Source: Vagococcus fluvialis bH819 (GTDB lineage Bacteria; Bacillota; Bacilli; Lactobacillales; Vagococcaceae). From it: a DNA stretch of 64,000 nucleotides. Positions 16,701-26,013 of this stretch are shown here, in pieces. The DNA lies in contig NZ_FWFD01000015.1 in the NCBI RefSeq assembly GCF_900163795.1, positions 558,001 through 622,000 of the forward strand. Reading direction: 5' to 3'. A model generated the notes under the pieces. That model saw nothing but the letters and a program-made list of their open reading frames with translations, was not told the origin of the DNA and did not search any database. Made by a program: the position numbers and the translations under genes. Every line of letters begins with the position of its first letter. Position 1 is the stretch's first letter.

Positions 16701-17045
16701 ACGATTTCTGAGAATAACGTTTATTTAATAAATGGTAAAATAGAAGCGAGTAAATATAATCAAATGCCACAACTGTTAGCTGAAAATATTAAATTAGCAA
16801 ATGAAATAATACCTTTTGATGAAAGTAGAAAATGCTATATCAAGATTATGAAAGAGTTCGACACAACGAGCTATTTAAATAAAATTAAGCAATTATTAAA
16901 AATAAACAAAGGTGATTTACCTGTGATTTTAGTTTTTGATAATAAAAAAATCCTTCTAGATGATGTTTTTTGGGTAACTGAAAATGAGGCCTTTACAAAT
17001 GCTGTTTTCAAGATACTTGGGGATAACACAGTAATTTTTCAATAA
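13743..17045 (+). CDS. dnaE: DNA polymerase III alpha subunit, DnaE type
   Basis: 1100-residue replicative polymerase that in Firmicutes works with PolC, extending RNA primers on the lagging strand and in repair. An N-terminal PHP domain (~1-210) is followed by the polymerase core with catalytic aspartates in 'MPDIDMDIPD' and 'LLKMDFLGLRNLS', 'RGSAAGSLVSY' and 'YRPGPMQNI'. A helix-hairpin-helix region and a C-terminal OB fold ('YVTNIKKIRTKKGESMAFL') complete it. There is no proofreading exonuclease insert, as expected for DnaE. It starts at GTG 13743 with AAGGGGAAG upstream. Gene order dnaE-pfkA-pyk is the usual Firmicute arrangement. Confidence 0.97.
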   Translation: MELGQLQVLTSYSLLKSTNKIDHLVSKSKELGYSYLAITDIDTMHGVVEFYNTCHKKNIMPLIGMTLTYKSEHTQEALNKLILIAKNQEGYQNLIKISSLRMENDTPIHLEDIKTLTEHLIAILPSGMNELRYLYEKELDLFLKNTRELKGLFKNSIYQGIVLQDFQQEWLDICQEYDIPLVALQDIRYLTPSDHFSVEVLEHIDSGEQINIDFEQISGPYYLPEKKVFEENFQSKKLEEALVNNLNICKSCQFEMLLQQKLLPAFPLNKDETSESVLKELCFKGLFERQLQNDHNYIDRLTMELSVIHEMGYDDYFLIVWDVMKYARDNNIVTACRGSAAGSLVSYVLRITNVDPIEYGLLFERFLNKERYTMPDIDMDIPDNKREEILQYVSNKYGYHRVAQIATFGTLAAKMALRDVSRVFGMRPNEANTWSNTIPNVLKITLDEAFEKSHKLRDLVAHSEKNKLLFETARKIEGLPRHVSTHAAGVVISDQDLTNLIPLQQGTNNIPLTQMAMGEVEEIGLLKMDFLGLRNLSIIGNTLDSINYLYKETIDLETIPLDDQATLDIFKKGETVGIFQFESDGIKKVLRKLGPSSIEDIASVNALYRPGPMQNIDLFIDRKKGKKEIIYPHDNLKNILDYTYGVIVYQEQIMQVASLMAGFSLGQADILRRAVSKKKKDVLDVERAHFIKGSKEQGYTEEVASEVYDYIERFANYGFNRSHAVVYSVLAYQMAYLKVHYPECFFSALLHSVKNNPVKINEYSTDAKKYNVTILPPDINKSDYSFTLNKGKILFGFSSLKGIRKDFIQHIITIRKTDGPYTSLENLLIRMNGKWLKEANILPLIYIGAFDSLHSNRKQLITDLDSTIRNIEYTGGSIDLLEVLSLKKENVTDFTLEEKLNQEAEYLGSYISGHPIDAYNYLRKGRHINTILESNIGDTGQYLLYVTNIKKIRTKKGESMAFLSANDGSKDIDITIFPQLFRQLNQTISENNVYLINGKIEASKYNQMPQLLAENIKLANEIIPFDESRKCYIKIMKEFDTTSYLNKIKQLLKINKGDLPVILVFDNKKILLDDVFWVTENEAFTNAVFKILGDNTVIFQ

Positions 17046-17163
17046 ATATTTAGGCAAATCGCTCAAGTAAAGGCTCATTTCTTTGTCAAGGTGAATAAAT
17101 TATCCGTTTTCAAAACTTTTTCAATAGTTTTTTCGGATATCGAAAGACTTTTCTGCTAAAAAA

Positions 17164-17211
17164 TGGTAAAATGATTTTTGGATTTAAGTATTTTATACAT
17201 AATTAAAATAC
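17164..17211 (+). promoter_or_regulatory. pfkA promoter region with a leader dyad
   Basis: TGGTAAAAT (17164-17172) is an extended -10 box. About 15 bases further is a perfect 8-base inverted repeat, GTATTTTA / TAAAATAC (17188-17211), which would lie in the 5' leader or act as an operator. No CcpA cre site was found. Confidence 0.4.
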
Positions 17212-17236
17212 AGAACATACAAATTAGTTAAAGTGA

Positions 17237-18211
<975 letters not shown>

Positions 18212-18262
18212 TGAGTTATTTTCTTTTTAAAATAAAATAATAATACTAAGGAGCGTTTTTTA

Positions 18263-20017
18263 ATGAAAAAAACAAAAATTGTTTGTACAATCGGACCAGC
18301 TAGTGAGTCACTTGAAACGTTAGTTGAGTTAATTAATAATGGGATGAACGTTGCTCGTTTAAATTTCTCACATGGAGATTTTGAAGAGCATGGTGCACGT
18401 ATCAAAAATATTCGTGAAGCAGCTAAAATTACTGGTAAAACAGTGGCACTTTTATTAGATACAAAAGGTCCTGAAATTAGAACAAACAATATGAAAGATG
18501 GTATTGTTGAATTTTCTACAGGAGATATTACTAGAATTGCAATGAAAGAAGTAGAAGGAACAAGAGAAAAATTCTCTGTTACTTACTCTGAATTAATTAA
18601 TGATGTTGTTGTTGGAAGTCATATTTTACTAGATGATGGTTTAATCGATCTGGAAGTAATTGAAATTGATTCAGCTAACAACGAATTAGTAACAAAAGTA
18701 TTAAACGAAGGCGTTCTTAAAAATAAAAAAGGTGTTAACGTTCCTAACGTAAGCATCAACTTACCTGGTATTACAGAAAAAGATGCTGCTGATATCCGTT
18801 TTGGTATTGAAAACGATGTTGACTTCATCGCTGCAAGTTTCGTTCGTCGTACAAGCGATGTTTTAGAAATTACAAAAATTTTAGAAGAAGAAAATGCGAC
18901 TCACATCCAAATCATCTCTAAAATTGAAAACCAAGAAGGTATTGATAACTTAGATGATATCTTAACAGTATCTGCTGGTTTAATGGTAGCTCGTGGTGAC
19001 ATGGGTGTTGAAATTCCAACAGAAGATGTACCTGTTGTTCAAAAAGAAATGATCAAAAAATGTAATGCTTTAGGTAAACCAGTTATTACAGCAACTCAAA
19101 TGTTAGACTCAATGCAACATAACCCACGTCCAACACGCGCTGAAGCAAGTGATGTGGCTAATGCTATCTATGATGGTACAGACGCTATCATGTTATCAGG
19201 TGAAACAGCTGCTGGTGATTATCCAGTTGAAGCCGTTAAAACAATGCACAACATTGCTGTTCGTACTGAAGGAGTTTTAGTCGACAGAGATGCTTACGCC
19301 CTTAAATTATATAAAAAAGCAGATATGACAGAATCAATTGGTCAAGCCGTAGGACATACAGCTAAAAACTTAAGTATTCAAACAATCGTTGCAGCTACTG
19401 ACTCAGGTCACACAGCTCGTATGATTTCTAAATACCGTCCAAAAGCACACATTGTTGCTGTTACATTTAGCGAAAGAAATGCAAGAAGCTTAGCTCTTAA
19501 CTGGGGAGTGTTCCCACAAGTAACTGAAAAACCATCTTCAACAGATGATATGTTCACTCTAGCAACTAAAGTTTCAAAAGAAACTGGTTTTGCTAAAGAT
19601 GGCGATTTAATCTTAATCACTGCAGGAGCTCCAATTGGAGAAAAAGGAACAACTAACTTGATGAAAATTCAATTAATTGGTTCTAAATTAACTGCAGGTC
19701 AAGGAATTGGTGATACACCAGTTTCTGCAAAAGCTGTTGTGGCATCATGTGCTAAAGATGCAGTTAACATGATGGAAGTTGGCTCTGTATTAGTTGTTAA
19801 AACAACGGATAAAGATTACATGCCAGCTATCGAAAAAGCTTCTGCTTTAGTTGTTGAAGAAGGTGGATTAACTTCTCACGCTGCAGTCGTAGCAATCGCT
19901 GAAGGAATCCCAGTTGTCGTTGGAGCAGTAGACGCAGTAAGTTCAATTAAAAATGGCTCAACAATTACTGTTGACCCACGTCAAGGAACTATCTACGAAG
20001 GCGAAACAGCATTTTAA
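18263..20017 (+). CDS. pyk: Pyruvate kinase with C-terminal phosphohistidine-type domain
   Basis: 584-residue pyruvate kinase, converting phosphoenolpyruvate and ADP to pyruvate and ATP. N-terminal '[11 protein letters not shown]', '[12 protein letters not shown]', the signature '[12 protein letters not shown]' and '[10 protein letters not shown]' are all present. Beyond the normal ~475 residues it has a PEP-utiliser-like domain ('[20 protein letters not shown]') typical of Bacillus and enterococcal enzymes. It follows pfkA and ends in a terminator. Unlike most genes in the window it shows frequent C-ending codons, consistent with high expression. Confidence 0.97.
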   Translation: MKKTKIVCTIGPASESLETLVELINNGMNVARLNFSHGDFEEHGARIKNIREAAKITGKTVALLLDTKGPEIRTNNMKDGIVEFSTGDITRIAMKEVEGTREKFSVTYSELINDVVVGSHILLDDGLIDLEVIEIDSANNELVTKVLNEGVLKNKKGVNVPNVSINLPGITEKDAADIRFGIENDVDFIAASFVRRTSDVLEITKILEEENATHIQIISKIENQEGIDNLDDILTVSAGLMVARGDMGVEIPTEDVPVVQKEMIKKCNALGKPVITATQMLDSMQHNPRPTRAEASDVANAIYDGTDAIMLSGETAAGDYPVEAVKTMHNIAVRTEGVLVDRDAYALKLYKKADMTESIGQAVGHTAKNLSIQTIVAATDSGHTARMISKYRPKAHIVAVTFSERNARSLALNWGVFPQVTEKPSSTDDMFTLATKVSKETGFAKDGDLILITAGAPIGEKGTTNLMKIQLIGSKLTAGQGIGDTPVSAKAVVASCAKDAVNMMEVGSVLVVKTTDKDYMPAIEKASALVVEEGGLTSHAAVVAIAEGIPVVVGAVDAVSSIKNGSTITVDPRQGTIYEGETAF

Positions 20018-20037
20018 TTAGTAGCTTATTTATAAAA

Positions 20038-20069
20038 GAAAAGGGAATTTATTCCTTTTTCTTTTTTTT
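20038..20069 (+). terminator. Terminator after pyk
   Basis: GAAAAGGGAAT / ATTCCTTTTTC hairpin with a 2-base loop and a run of eight T. Confidence 0.9.
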
Positions 20070-20142
20070 AATCTAAAATATTAGCTTTTACCAGACAAGA
20101 TGGTGTAGAATAATCTGGATTGAATTGAAAAGGAGGTAGTGT

Positions 20143-21324
20143 ATGAAGAATAGAAATACGATGCTTTATTTAGCTATCACGAATCTATTTATAGTGTTTA
20201 TGGGTGTTGGTTTAGTTATTCCTGTTATGCCTTTGTTAAAAGAATCAATGCATTTATCTGGAGCAACAATGGGAACTCTTGTCTCAGTTTTTGCTATAGC
20301 TCAATTAATAGCATCACCAATTGCGGGACATATCTCTGATAAATTTGGCAGAAAGAAATTGATTGCTGCGGGGATGCTGATATTTGGTATTTCTGAGTTG
20401 ATATTTGGACTAGGTCAAGTTGTGAGTTGGTTATACGTTTCAAGGGCACTAGGGGGGATAGGAGCAGCTTTAATAATGCCTTCTGTGACAGCGTACGTTG
20501 CTGACGTAACGACGATTGAAGAACGACCTAAGTCAATGGGATTAGTATCTGCTGCTATTAGTGGTGGCTTTATAATTGGTCCAGGATTAGGTGGTTTTAT
20601 TGCTCATTTTGGTATGAGGATACCTTTTTTTGCTGCCGCTATATTAGGGTTTTTAGGGTGTATTTTAACTATTATTGTTTTGAAAGAACCAGAAAAGAAA
20701 ATCATGCATGGTCAAGTTTCATCTGAAGGCTCATTTAAGGAAATTATCAAGAATCCATTATATACATTTCCTTTTATTGTCATCTTGATTTCTTCTTTTG
20801 GTCTGCAAGCATTCGAATCTATTTATAGCATTATGGCAGTTATTAATTTTGGATTTAATACAACTGAAATTGCATTAATCATTACTGTAAGTGGGATTTT
20901 AGCGTTAATTTGTCAGGTTGTCTTCTTTGATGGGATGATTAAGATGGTGGGTGAAGTTGGATTAATCCGTATTTCTTTCTTTGCTAGTGCTATTTTTGTC
21001 GGAGTAATCGCTTTTACAGATAATAATTGGGTTGTCATAATTTCAACTTTTATTGTCTTTTTAGCTTTTGATTTAGTTCGACCAGCAATCACAACTTATT
21101 TATCTCGGCATGCTGGGAACAGACAAGGAACTATTAATGGCTTAAATTCAACTTTTACGAGTTTTGGTAATATATTAGGACCAATGGCATCAGGCTTTTT
21201 ATTTGATGTGAATCATTTTTACCCTTACTATGTTTCTTCATTAGTACTATTAATAACAAGTTTCCTCTCACTTAGATGGAAGAAGGAACCAGTTTCAAAT
21301 GAAATAACAGAAGAAAATAAATAA
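20143..21324 (+). CDS. MFS drug/proton antiporter (TetA-like)
   Basis: 393-residue MFS exporter with 12 membrane segments. Motif A is 'GHISDKFGRKKLIAAGM' between segments 2 and 3, and motif C-like 'GGFIIGPGLGGFIAHFG' is in segment 5. The closest groups are the TetA/Bmr-type drug antiporters of DHA1. It starts at ATG 20143 with AAAAGGAGG nine bases upstream and is a single-gene unit closed by a terminator. It is a different protein from the MFS exporter at 12193. The substrate cannot be predicted. Confidence 0.86.
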   Translation: MKNRNTMLYLAITNLFIVFMGVGLVIPVMPLLKESMHLSGATMGTLVSVFAIAQLIASPIAGHISDKFGRKKLIAAGMLIFGISELIFGLGQVVSWLYVSRALGGIGAALIMPSVTAYVADVTTIEERPKSMGLVSAAISGGFIIGPGLGGFIAHFGMRIPFFAAAILGFLGCILTIIVLKEPEKKIMHGQVSSEGSFKEIIKNPLYTFPFIVILISSFGLQAFESIYSIMAVINFGFNTTEIALIITVSGILALICQVVFFDGMIKMVGEVGLIRISFFASAIFVGVIAFTDNNWVVIISTFIVFLAFDLVRPAITTYLSRHAGNRQGTINGLNSTFTSFGNILGPMASGFLFDVNHFYPYYVSSLVLLITSFLSLRWKKEPVSNEITEENK

Positions 21325-21332
21325 ACAAATTA

Positions 21333-21374
21333 AAAACACGAACAATTTCGATGTGAGATTGCTCGTGTTTTATT
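21333..21374 (+). terminator. Terminator between the MFS gene and azlC
   Basis: AAACACGA...TCGTGTTT hairpin, extended by CAAT/ATTG with one mismatch, followed by TATTATAA. Confidence 0.8.
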
Positions 21375-21397
21375 ATAATCAAAAAAGGAGGGGTAAT

Positions 21398-22111
21398 ATG
21401 ACAAGTTATTCTAAAGGATATGAAACGTTTAAAGAGGGAGTAATTGCTTGTATCCCAACGATTTTAGGGTATTTAGGTATCGGAATTGCTGCAGGAGTTG
21501 TTGGTAAAAGTTCGGGATTATCAATCTGGATAGTTGTTTTGATGTCCATCATTGTTTATGGGGGAAGTTCTCAATTTATCATTACTGGCATGCTAGTTAC
21601 AGGGACACCTATTTCTGCGATTATATTTACCACCTTTTTAGTCAACTTGCGTCATTTTTTGATGAGTTTTTCTGTATCAGAGTATTTTAATTTGCTATCT
21701 ATTCCTAAATCGATTGGTATTGGAACACTACTGACAGATGAATCTTATGGTGTTTTAATGACAGCTGTTTCAAATAAAAAGGCCGTTTCCTTTGAGTGGA
21801 CAACAGGACTAAATATAACAGCATATCTGACGTGGATTTTTTCAACTTGGTTAGGTGCTGTGTTAGGTAATTTAATACCAGATCCTGATTTAATCGGATT
21901 GGACTATGCTTTAGTTGCGATGTTTATCGGGTTGATTATTTTACAGATAGAATATCCAATAAAAAATAAAACGGGGCAAACATTATTGATTTTGGGGACA
22001 GTAGTATTTAGTTTATACTTGTTATCTCATTTGATTTCAAAGGAAATGAGTGTTTTAATAGCTACTTTAATTGGCTGTGGAGTAGGAGTGGTGACGGATG
22101 GTAAAAGATAA
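21398..22111 (+). CDS. azlC: AzlC-family branched-chain amino acid exporter, large subunit
   Basis: 237-residue membrane protein with about seven segments. 'GYETFKEGVIACIPTILGYLG', cut short here to the first part, 'MSIIVYGGSSQFI' and 'VNLRHFLMSFSV' are AzlC family marks. With AzlD it exports branched-chain amino acids or analogues. The ATG at 21398 is the start, with AAAAGGAGGGG at 21382-21392 as binding site; an upstream TTG in frame would include the terminator hairpin. It overlaps azlD by 14 bases. Confidence 0.88.
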   Translation: MTSYSKGYETFKEGVIACIPTILGYLGIGIAAGVVGKSSGLSIWIVVLMSIIVYGGSSQFIITGMLVTGTPISAIIFTTFLVNLRHFLMSFSVSEYFNLLSIPKSIGIGTLLTDESYGVLMTAVSNKKAVSFEWTTGLNITAYLTWIFSTWLGAVLGNLIPDPDLIGLDYALVAMFIGLIILQIEYPIKNKTGQTLLILGTVVFSLYLLSHLISKEMSVLIATLIGCGVGVVTDGKR

Positions 22112-22427
22112 TGTGCTAATTATTTTAACGATAATTGGATGTGGTATCGTCACGTGGTTACCCAGAGTTGTTCCTTTTATTTTTAGTAAAAAAATGGTAT
22201 TTTCTAATAGAACTAAAAAATTTATGTCGTATATTCCTATGAGTATTCTAACAGCATTATTTGCTCAAACACTCTTTATTTCTAAGGCTGGTGAAATGAC
22301 AGGATTACACACTGAAAATTTATTAGCAAGTATTCCAACCATTATAATTGGTTTTTTAACTAAAAGTTTGATATGGACAGTTATTGTTGGGATTGTGAGT
22401 ATGGGACTTATAAGGTATATGATGTAA
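22098..22427 (+). CDS. azlD: AzlD-family branched-chain amino acid exporter, small subunit
   Basis: 109-residue membrane protein with three to four segments and the family mark 'GCGIVTWLPRVVPFIF' near the N-terminus. It is the obligate partner of AzlC. The ATG lies within the 3' end of azlC with GGAGTGGTGACGG upstream, giving translational coupling. Confidence 0.88.
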   Translation: MVKDNVLIILTIIGCGIVTWLPRVVPFIFSKKMVFSNRTKKFMSYIPMSILTALFAQTLFISKAGEMTGLHTENLLASIPTIIIGFLTKSLIWTVIVGIVSMGLIRYMM

Positions 22428-22446
22428 TTTAACAGGAGGAAATAGT

Positions 22447-22998
22447 GTGACATTACAGTTTAAAGAAGTAAAAAAAGAAGAGTTCTTTGAAATATATCAT
22501 CAATACATGGTAGTAGATTTTCCTGAAAACGAATTAAAAACACTAGAAACTATTCTAAAGGCGTATGATCAAGGCAAGTACGCGTGTTTTATAATGGTAG
22601 AAGGGATGGAAACGAAAGCCTATGCTTGTTTCTCTTGGTATTCTGAGGAAATTAAGATATTAGATTACTTTGCTGTCACGAGCGATTTGAGAGGTTCTGG
22701 TTACGGAAGTAAAATGGTGACATGGATTAAAAATAACCCAATAATCAAAGAATTGGTGATTGAGTCAGAAGATCCCGACTTTGCCTTGACTGAAGAAGAG
22801 AAGGTTATTAGAAATAGACGATTGAGCTTTTATGAAAAAAATGACTTTGTTAGAAGAAAAACAAACATGAAACTTGGTGGCGTAGAATTTGCAATAATGA
22901 CACTCTCTACAAGCAAATTACCAGAAGAGAGCTTAATTAAAGAAATCAGCCAAATATACCATCAAATTACACCAGATTTATTGATTGAGAGCTATTAA
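22447..22998 (+). CDS. GNAT family N-acetyltransferase
   Basis: 183-residue acetyltransferase with the acetyl-CoA loop 'FAVTSDLRGSGYGSKMV' and a C-terminal 'RRLSFYEKNDFVRR' typical of GNAT motif B. It starts at GTG 22447 with CAGGAGG eight to nine bases upstream. It follows azlD by 19 bases, so it probably belongs to the same transcript, though a link to amino acid export is not established. The substrate is unknown. Confidence 0.82.
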   Translation: MTLQFKEVKKEEFFEIYHQYMVVDFPENELKTLETILKAYDQGKYACFIMVEGMETKAYACFSWYSEEIKILDYFAVTSDLRGSGYGSKMVTWIKNNPIIKELVIESEDPDFALTEEEKVIRNRRLSFYEKNDFVRRKTNMKLGGVEFAIMTLSTSKLPEESLIKEISQIYHQITPDLLIESY

Positions 22999-23061
22999 AA
23001 TTATTTTTTGACACCTTGTAATATGGTATACTAAGTTGACTTTGAAAGGATGAAGGAAAAA

Positions 23062-23922
23062 ATGAATGAATTAATAGGTAGCGTTTGGCTTGGCATGATC
23101 TTTGACGAAAATGATCATAGCTATTTTGTCCAAAAAAATGGTATCACTTTTTTATTAGATAAAGAAGAAGGACAAAGAGAAATCGGAGACATGGTAGAAG
23201 GTTTTGCCTATCAAAATCAAAAACAACAAAATGTGTTTACAACAACACTTCCTTCAGTAAGAAAAGATCATCAAGAATTTGCAGAAGTAATTGCGTCAAG
23301 AAAAGACTTAGGTGTTTTTGTTGATATTGGTTTAAAAGATAAAGAAGTTGTGGTTTCTTTAGATGAGCTACCAGAGATGAGAAACTTATGGCCAAAAAAA
23401 GGAGACCATTTATTAGTCTCATTAAAAGTAGATGAAAAGGATCGTCTATGGGCAACCATTGCTGACGACGTGGAATTTTTAGCAATGTCGACTGCAGGAA
23501 CTATTGAAGAAATGCATAATAAAGATGTGACAGGGATCGTTTACCGCTTAAAATTAGTAGGAACATTCTTTATTACAGATGATAAGCAAATCGGCTTTAT
23601 ACACCCTTCAGAACGTTTTGAAGAGCCACGATTAGGTGAACGTGTTTCTGGACGTGTGATTGGTGTTCGACCTGATGGTGTGGTTAATGTCTCTTTAAAA
23701 CCAAGATCACATGAAGTTATCTCATCAGATGCTCAAATGATTTTAACATTTTTAGAAAGATCACCTGAAGGTAAAATCAATTTTTCAGATAAATCAACAC
23801 CTGAAGAAATACAAACAACTTTTGCAGTAAGCAAAGGCCAATTCAAAAGAGCATTAGGTTCATTGATGAAGGAAAGATTGATTACTCAAGAAGATGGTTG
23901 GACAATTTTAGTAAAAAAATAA
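23062..23922 (+). CDS. cvfB: S1-domain RNA-binding protein CvfB
   Basis: 286-residue RNA-binding protein of the CvfB/YitL family: three S1-like barrels followed by a C-terminal winged helix. Seen here are 'SRKDLGVFVDIGLKDKEVVV', 'KQIGFIHPSER', 'GERVSGRVIGVRPDGVVNVS' and a helix end 'FKRALGSLMKERLI'. CvfB influences virulence factor and surface protein expression in Staphylococcus. The ATG at 23062 (MNELIG) fits the family; the ATG at 23050, twelve bases earlier, has its AAAGG site too close. An extended -10 TATGGTATACT precedes it. Confidence 0.88.
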   Translation: MNELIGSVWLGMIFDENDHSYFVQKNGITFLLDKEEGQREIGDMVEGFAYQNQKQQNVFTTTLPSVRKDHQEFAEVIASRKDLGVFVDIGLKDKEVVVSLDELPEMRNLWPKKGDHLLVSLKVDEKDRLWATIADDVEFLAMSTAGTIEEMHNKDVTGIVYRLKLVGTFFITDDKQIGFIHPSERFEEPRLGERVSGRVIGVRPDGVVNVSLKPRSHEVISSDAQMILTFLERSPEGKINFSDKSTPEEIQTTFAVSKGQFKRALGSLMKERLITQEDGWTILVKK

Positions 23923-23956
23923 AAATCTAATTGAGAATGATTGCTTTTAAGATTTA

Positions 23957-23974
23957 TATAAATTATAATTTATA
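23957..23974. promoter_or_regulatory. 18-base palindrome upstream of fur
   Basis: TATAAATTATAATTTATA is a perfect palindrome with an ATTATAAT core like that of Fur/PerR boxes. It lies about 30 bases upstream of the PerR box and may be a second regulator contact. It could also be a chance product of AT-rich sequence. Confidence 0.4.
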
Positions 23975-24004
23975 CAAAGTGATTTTTTGGGAATCAAGAA
24001 TAAA

Positions 24005-24019
24005 TTATAATGATTATAA
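24005..24019 (+). promoter_or_regulatory. Perfect PerR box over the fur promoter
   Basis: TTATAAT-G-ATTATAA is identical to the PerR consensus TTATAATNATTATAA and contains a TATAAT -10 box (24006-24011). Family knowledge: in Bacillus subtilis the fur gene itself is repressed by PerR. The site sits 16 bases before the fur start codon. Confidence 0.8.
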
Positions 24020-24034
24020 AAAGGAAGTGCGCAA

Positions 24035-24496
24035 GTGCCCATGGAAAATACTATGGAGTCATTAGTTAGAATAAAGAAAAAACTGCATGAAGCAAGTTAC
24101 AAATTAACTCCTCAGAGAGAAACAACCGTCTTAGTTTTATTAGAAAATGAAAAAGACCATTTATCTGCGGAAGAAATTTATATGTTAGCAAAATTAAAAG
24201 CTCCAGATATTGGTTTAGCCACCGTTTATAGAACGTTAGAAATGTTAACAGAATTAAAAATTTTAGATAAAATAAGTTTCACTGATGGTTTAGCTAGATA
24301 TGATATGAGAAAAGAAGGAGCTAAACATTTTCATCACCATTTGCTTTGTTTAGAATGTGGCGATATTGAAGAGGTTGAAGATGACTTGTTAGGTGAAGTA
24401 GAACAAATTGTCGAGAAACGGTTTAAATTTAGAGTGACAGATCATCGCCTAACTTTTCATGGTATTTGTCATAATTGTCTGGATAAAAAAGAATAA
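24035..24496 (+). CDS. fur: Ferric uptake regulator Fur
   Basis: 153-residue metal-dependent repressor. The N-terminal winged helix ends in 'GLATVYRTLEMLTEL', the recognition helix typical of Fur. The metal sites are the His-rich 'HFHHHLLC', with structural zinc cysteines in 'CLECG' and 'CHNC'. The sequence resembles enterococcal and Bacillus Fur rather than PerR or Zur. Start GTG 24035 with AAGGAAG seven bases upstream; an ATG two codons later is the alternative. A perfect PerR box covers its promoter, linking iron control to peroxide response. Confidence 0.92.
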   Translation: MPMENTMESLVRIKKKLHEASYKLTPQRETTVLVLLENEKDHLSAEEIYMLAKLKAPDIGLATVYRTLEMLTELKILDKISFTDGLARYDMRKEGAKHFHHHLLCLECGDIEEVEDDLLGEVEQIVEKRFKFRVTDHRLTFHGICHNCLDKKE

Positions 24497-24534
24497 AAGC
24501 AACAACTCATTTTAAGTGAGTTGCTGCTTTTTTT
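24497..24534. terminator. Terminator between fur and tag
   Basis: AGCAACAACTCA / TGAGTTGCTGCT hairpin (with a mismatch) followed by seven T; it serves both convergent genes and overlaps the 3' end of tag. Confidence 0.87.
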
Positions 24535-25094
24535 GCATGTTCATGAATAGGGCAAGAAGTTAAATGATCATTTACCATGCCAATGCTTTGCATAAATGCG
24601 TAAACGGTAGTAGGTCCGATAAATTTAAATCCTTTTTTCTTTAAATCCTTAGAGATTTTTTCAGCTAAGGGTGTGAAGTTTGGCACCTCGCTCATGGTAC
24701 TTGCTGTCGTTTGAATCGGTGTGTGATCAACATAAGACCAGATGAAATGACTAAAACTGCCATATTCATCTACAATTTTAAGAAAAGCCTTCGCATTTGA
24801 GACAGTGGATTTAACTTTTAATTTATTACGGATAACCAATTCATTATTAAGTAGTTCGTTTATTTTTTCATCATCATATTCTTGAATGATTTTAGGATCA
24901 AAATTATCATAGGCTAGTTTCATTCCAGCTCTTTTATTTAAAATAGTTGTCCAACTTAGGCCAGCTTGCATTGTCTCAAGAATTAACATCTCGAATAATA
25001 AATCATCATCAAGTAAGGGAAATCCCCATTGCTCATCATGGTAAACTAATTCTAATTCGCTACGAGTTGCCCAAGGGCATTTTAACTCATCCAC
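24507..25094 (-). CDS. tag: DNA-3-methyladenine glycosylase I
   Basis: 195-residue base-excision repair enzyme that removes 3-methyladenine from alkylated DNA. Marks of the family are the N-terminal 'CPWATRSELELVYHDEQWG' with the zinc Cys and His, 'FEMLILETMQAGLSW', and the C-terminal 'GMVNDHLTSCPIHEH' with the other zinc ligands. The start is GTG 25094 with GAGGTGA just upstream; no ATG is available near the conserved N-terminus. It lies 12 bases beyond the end of the upstream membrane-protein gene, likely the same leftward transcript. Confidence 0.93.
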   Translation of the reverse strand: MDELKCPWATRSELELVYHDEQWGFPLLDDDLLFEMLILETMQAGLSWTTILNKRAGMKLAYDNFDPKIIQEYDDEKINELLNNELVIRNKLKVKSTVSNAKAFLKIVDEYGSFSHFIWSYVDHTPIQTTASTMSEVPNFTPLAEKISKDLKKKGFKFIGPTTVYAFMQSIGMVNDHLTSCPIHEHAKKAATHLK

Positions 25095-25106
25095 ATGTCA
25101 CCTCTG

Positions 25107-25856
25107 TTAATTTATTTTATATATTTCGTTGAAATGTTGTCGATCAATGTAAATAGTCGGATTAACAATATAATCAGTCTTATCAAAATAAACTATTTGT
25201 TCGCTTACCAGACCATTAACTAATTCGTATTCAATCGGAATTTGCGCTTGAATTGAGAAGTTTTTATCAGGACCTATAAAATTAATTGTTGCTAAAGCAA
25301 CAGGCTTTAAGGGTTGTTGTTCAAAGAAAATAGTTGTTGAGTAATCGATGTCATTTGTTTTTTTATGGTAAAAATCAACTGCTTGTGAAGCCAATTTTTG
25401 ATTGTTTAAAATTAAATTAATTCGAGAGGAAGATAAAGGTTGGATTTTTATAAGCTCAAACTCTTGATTTAAGAGTCTTTTCGCTTTTGCTTCTTCTGAA
25501 AAATAATTTTGGTTGGCTAATTCTGTTAAATGTTTATCAACTTCATTAAAAAGAGTTTTTTCTTTTTCCTTTGTCGTCTTAACTAAGGATGAATAAACTG
25601 GTAAACAAATAATGAAAAAACTAATTATAAAAATAATAAGAAAATAGATAAAAAATAGCCACCAACAAGATTTAAAGTGAATAGTGCTGAATAGGGCTAA
25701 AACAAAAACAATCGGAATATCTAAAATAATAGATATTTTGAAAAAGCTTTTTTTCTCTTCAAAATATGTGGTTAATTTTTTGTAATAATTATCATTATTA
25801 ACATTAATTATGTTAAACAAGTGAAGATTTTTATAGTCAGATTGACTTGGTAACAA
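25107..25856 (-). CDS. Hypothetical two-segment membrane protein
   Basis: 249 residues, not recognised. Cytoplasmic N-terminus, two adjacent membrane segments (~43-60 'ISIILDIPIVFVLALF' and ~66-90 'WWLFFIYFLIIFIISFFIIC'), then a ~160-residue soluble domain of mixed helix and strand ('SSRINLILNNQKLASQAVDF', 'TTIFFEQQPLKPVALATI'). It starts at TTG 25856 with AAGGGG about eleven bases upstream. It precedes tag by 12 bases on the same strand, but a link to DNA repair is not implied. It is divergent from xerD. Confidence 0.65.
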   Translation of the reverse strand: MLPSQSDYKNLHLFNIINVNNDNYYKKLTTYFEEKKSFFKISIILDIPIVFVLALFSTIHFKSCWWLFFIYFLIIFIISFFIICLPVYSSLVKTTKEKEKTLFNEVDKHLTELANQNYFSEEAKAKRLLNQEFELIKIQPLSSSRINLILNNQKLASQAVDFYHKKTNDIDYSTTIFFEQQPLKPVALATINFIGPDKNFSIQAQIPIEYELVNGLVSEQIVYFDKTDYIVNPTIYIDRQHFNEIYKIN

Positions 25857-26013
25857 CTACTATCACACCCCTTCTTTTTAGCAGTACCACCATTGTATAT
25901 TCTACAGAAAAAAAAGTCTATCGCTATTTGAATAAAAACAAAAATAGTTTACATAATAATAGTATTAAGTAGTAAAAACTGCTAAAATAGAAAACGGTAA
26001 GTGGGGTGTACAG

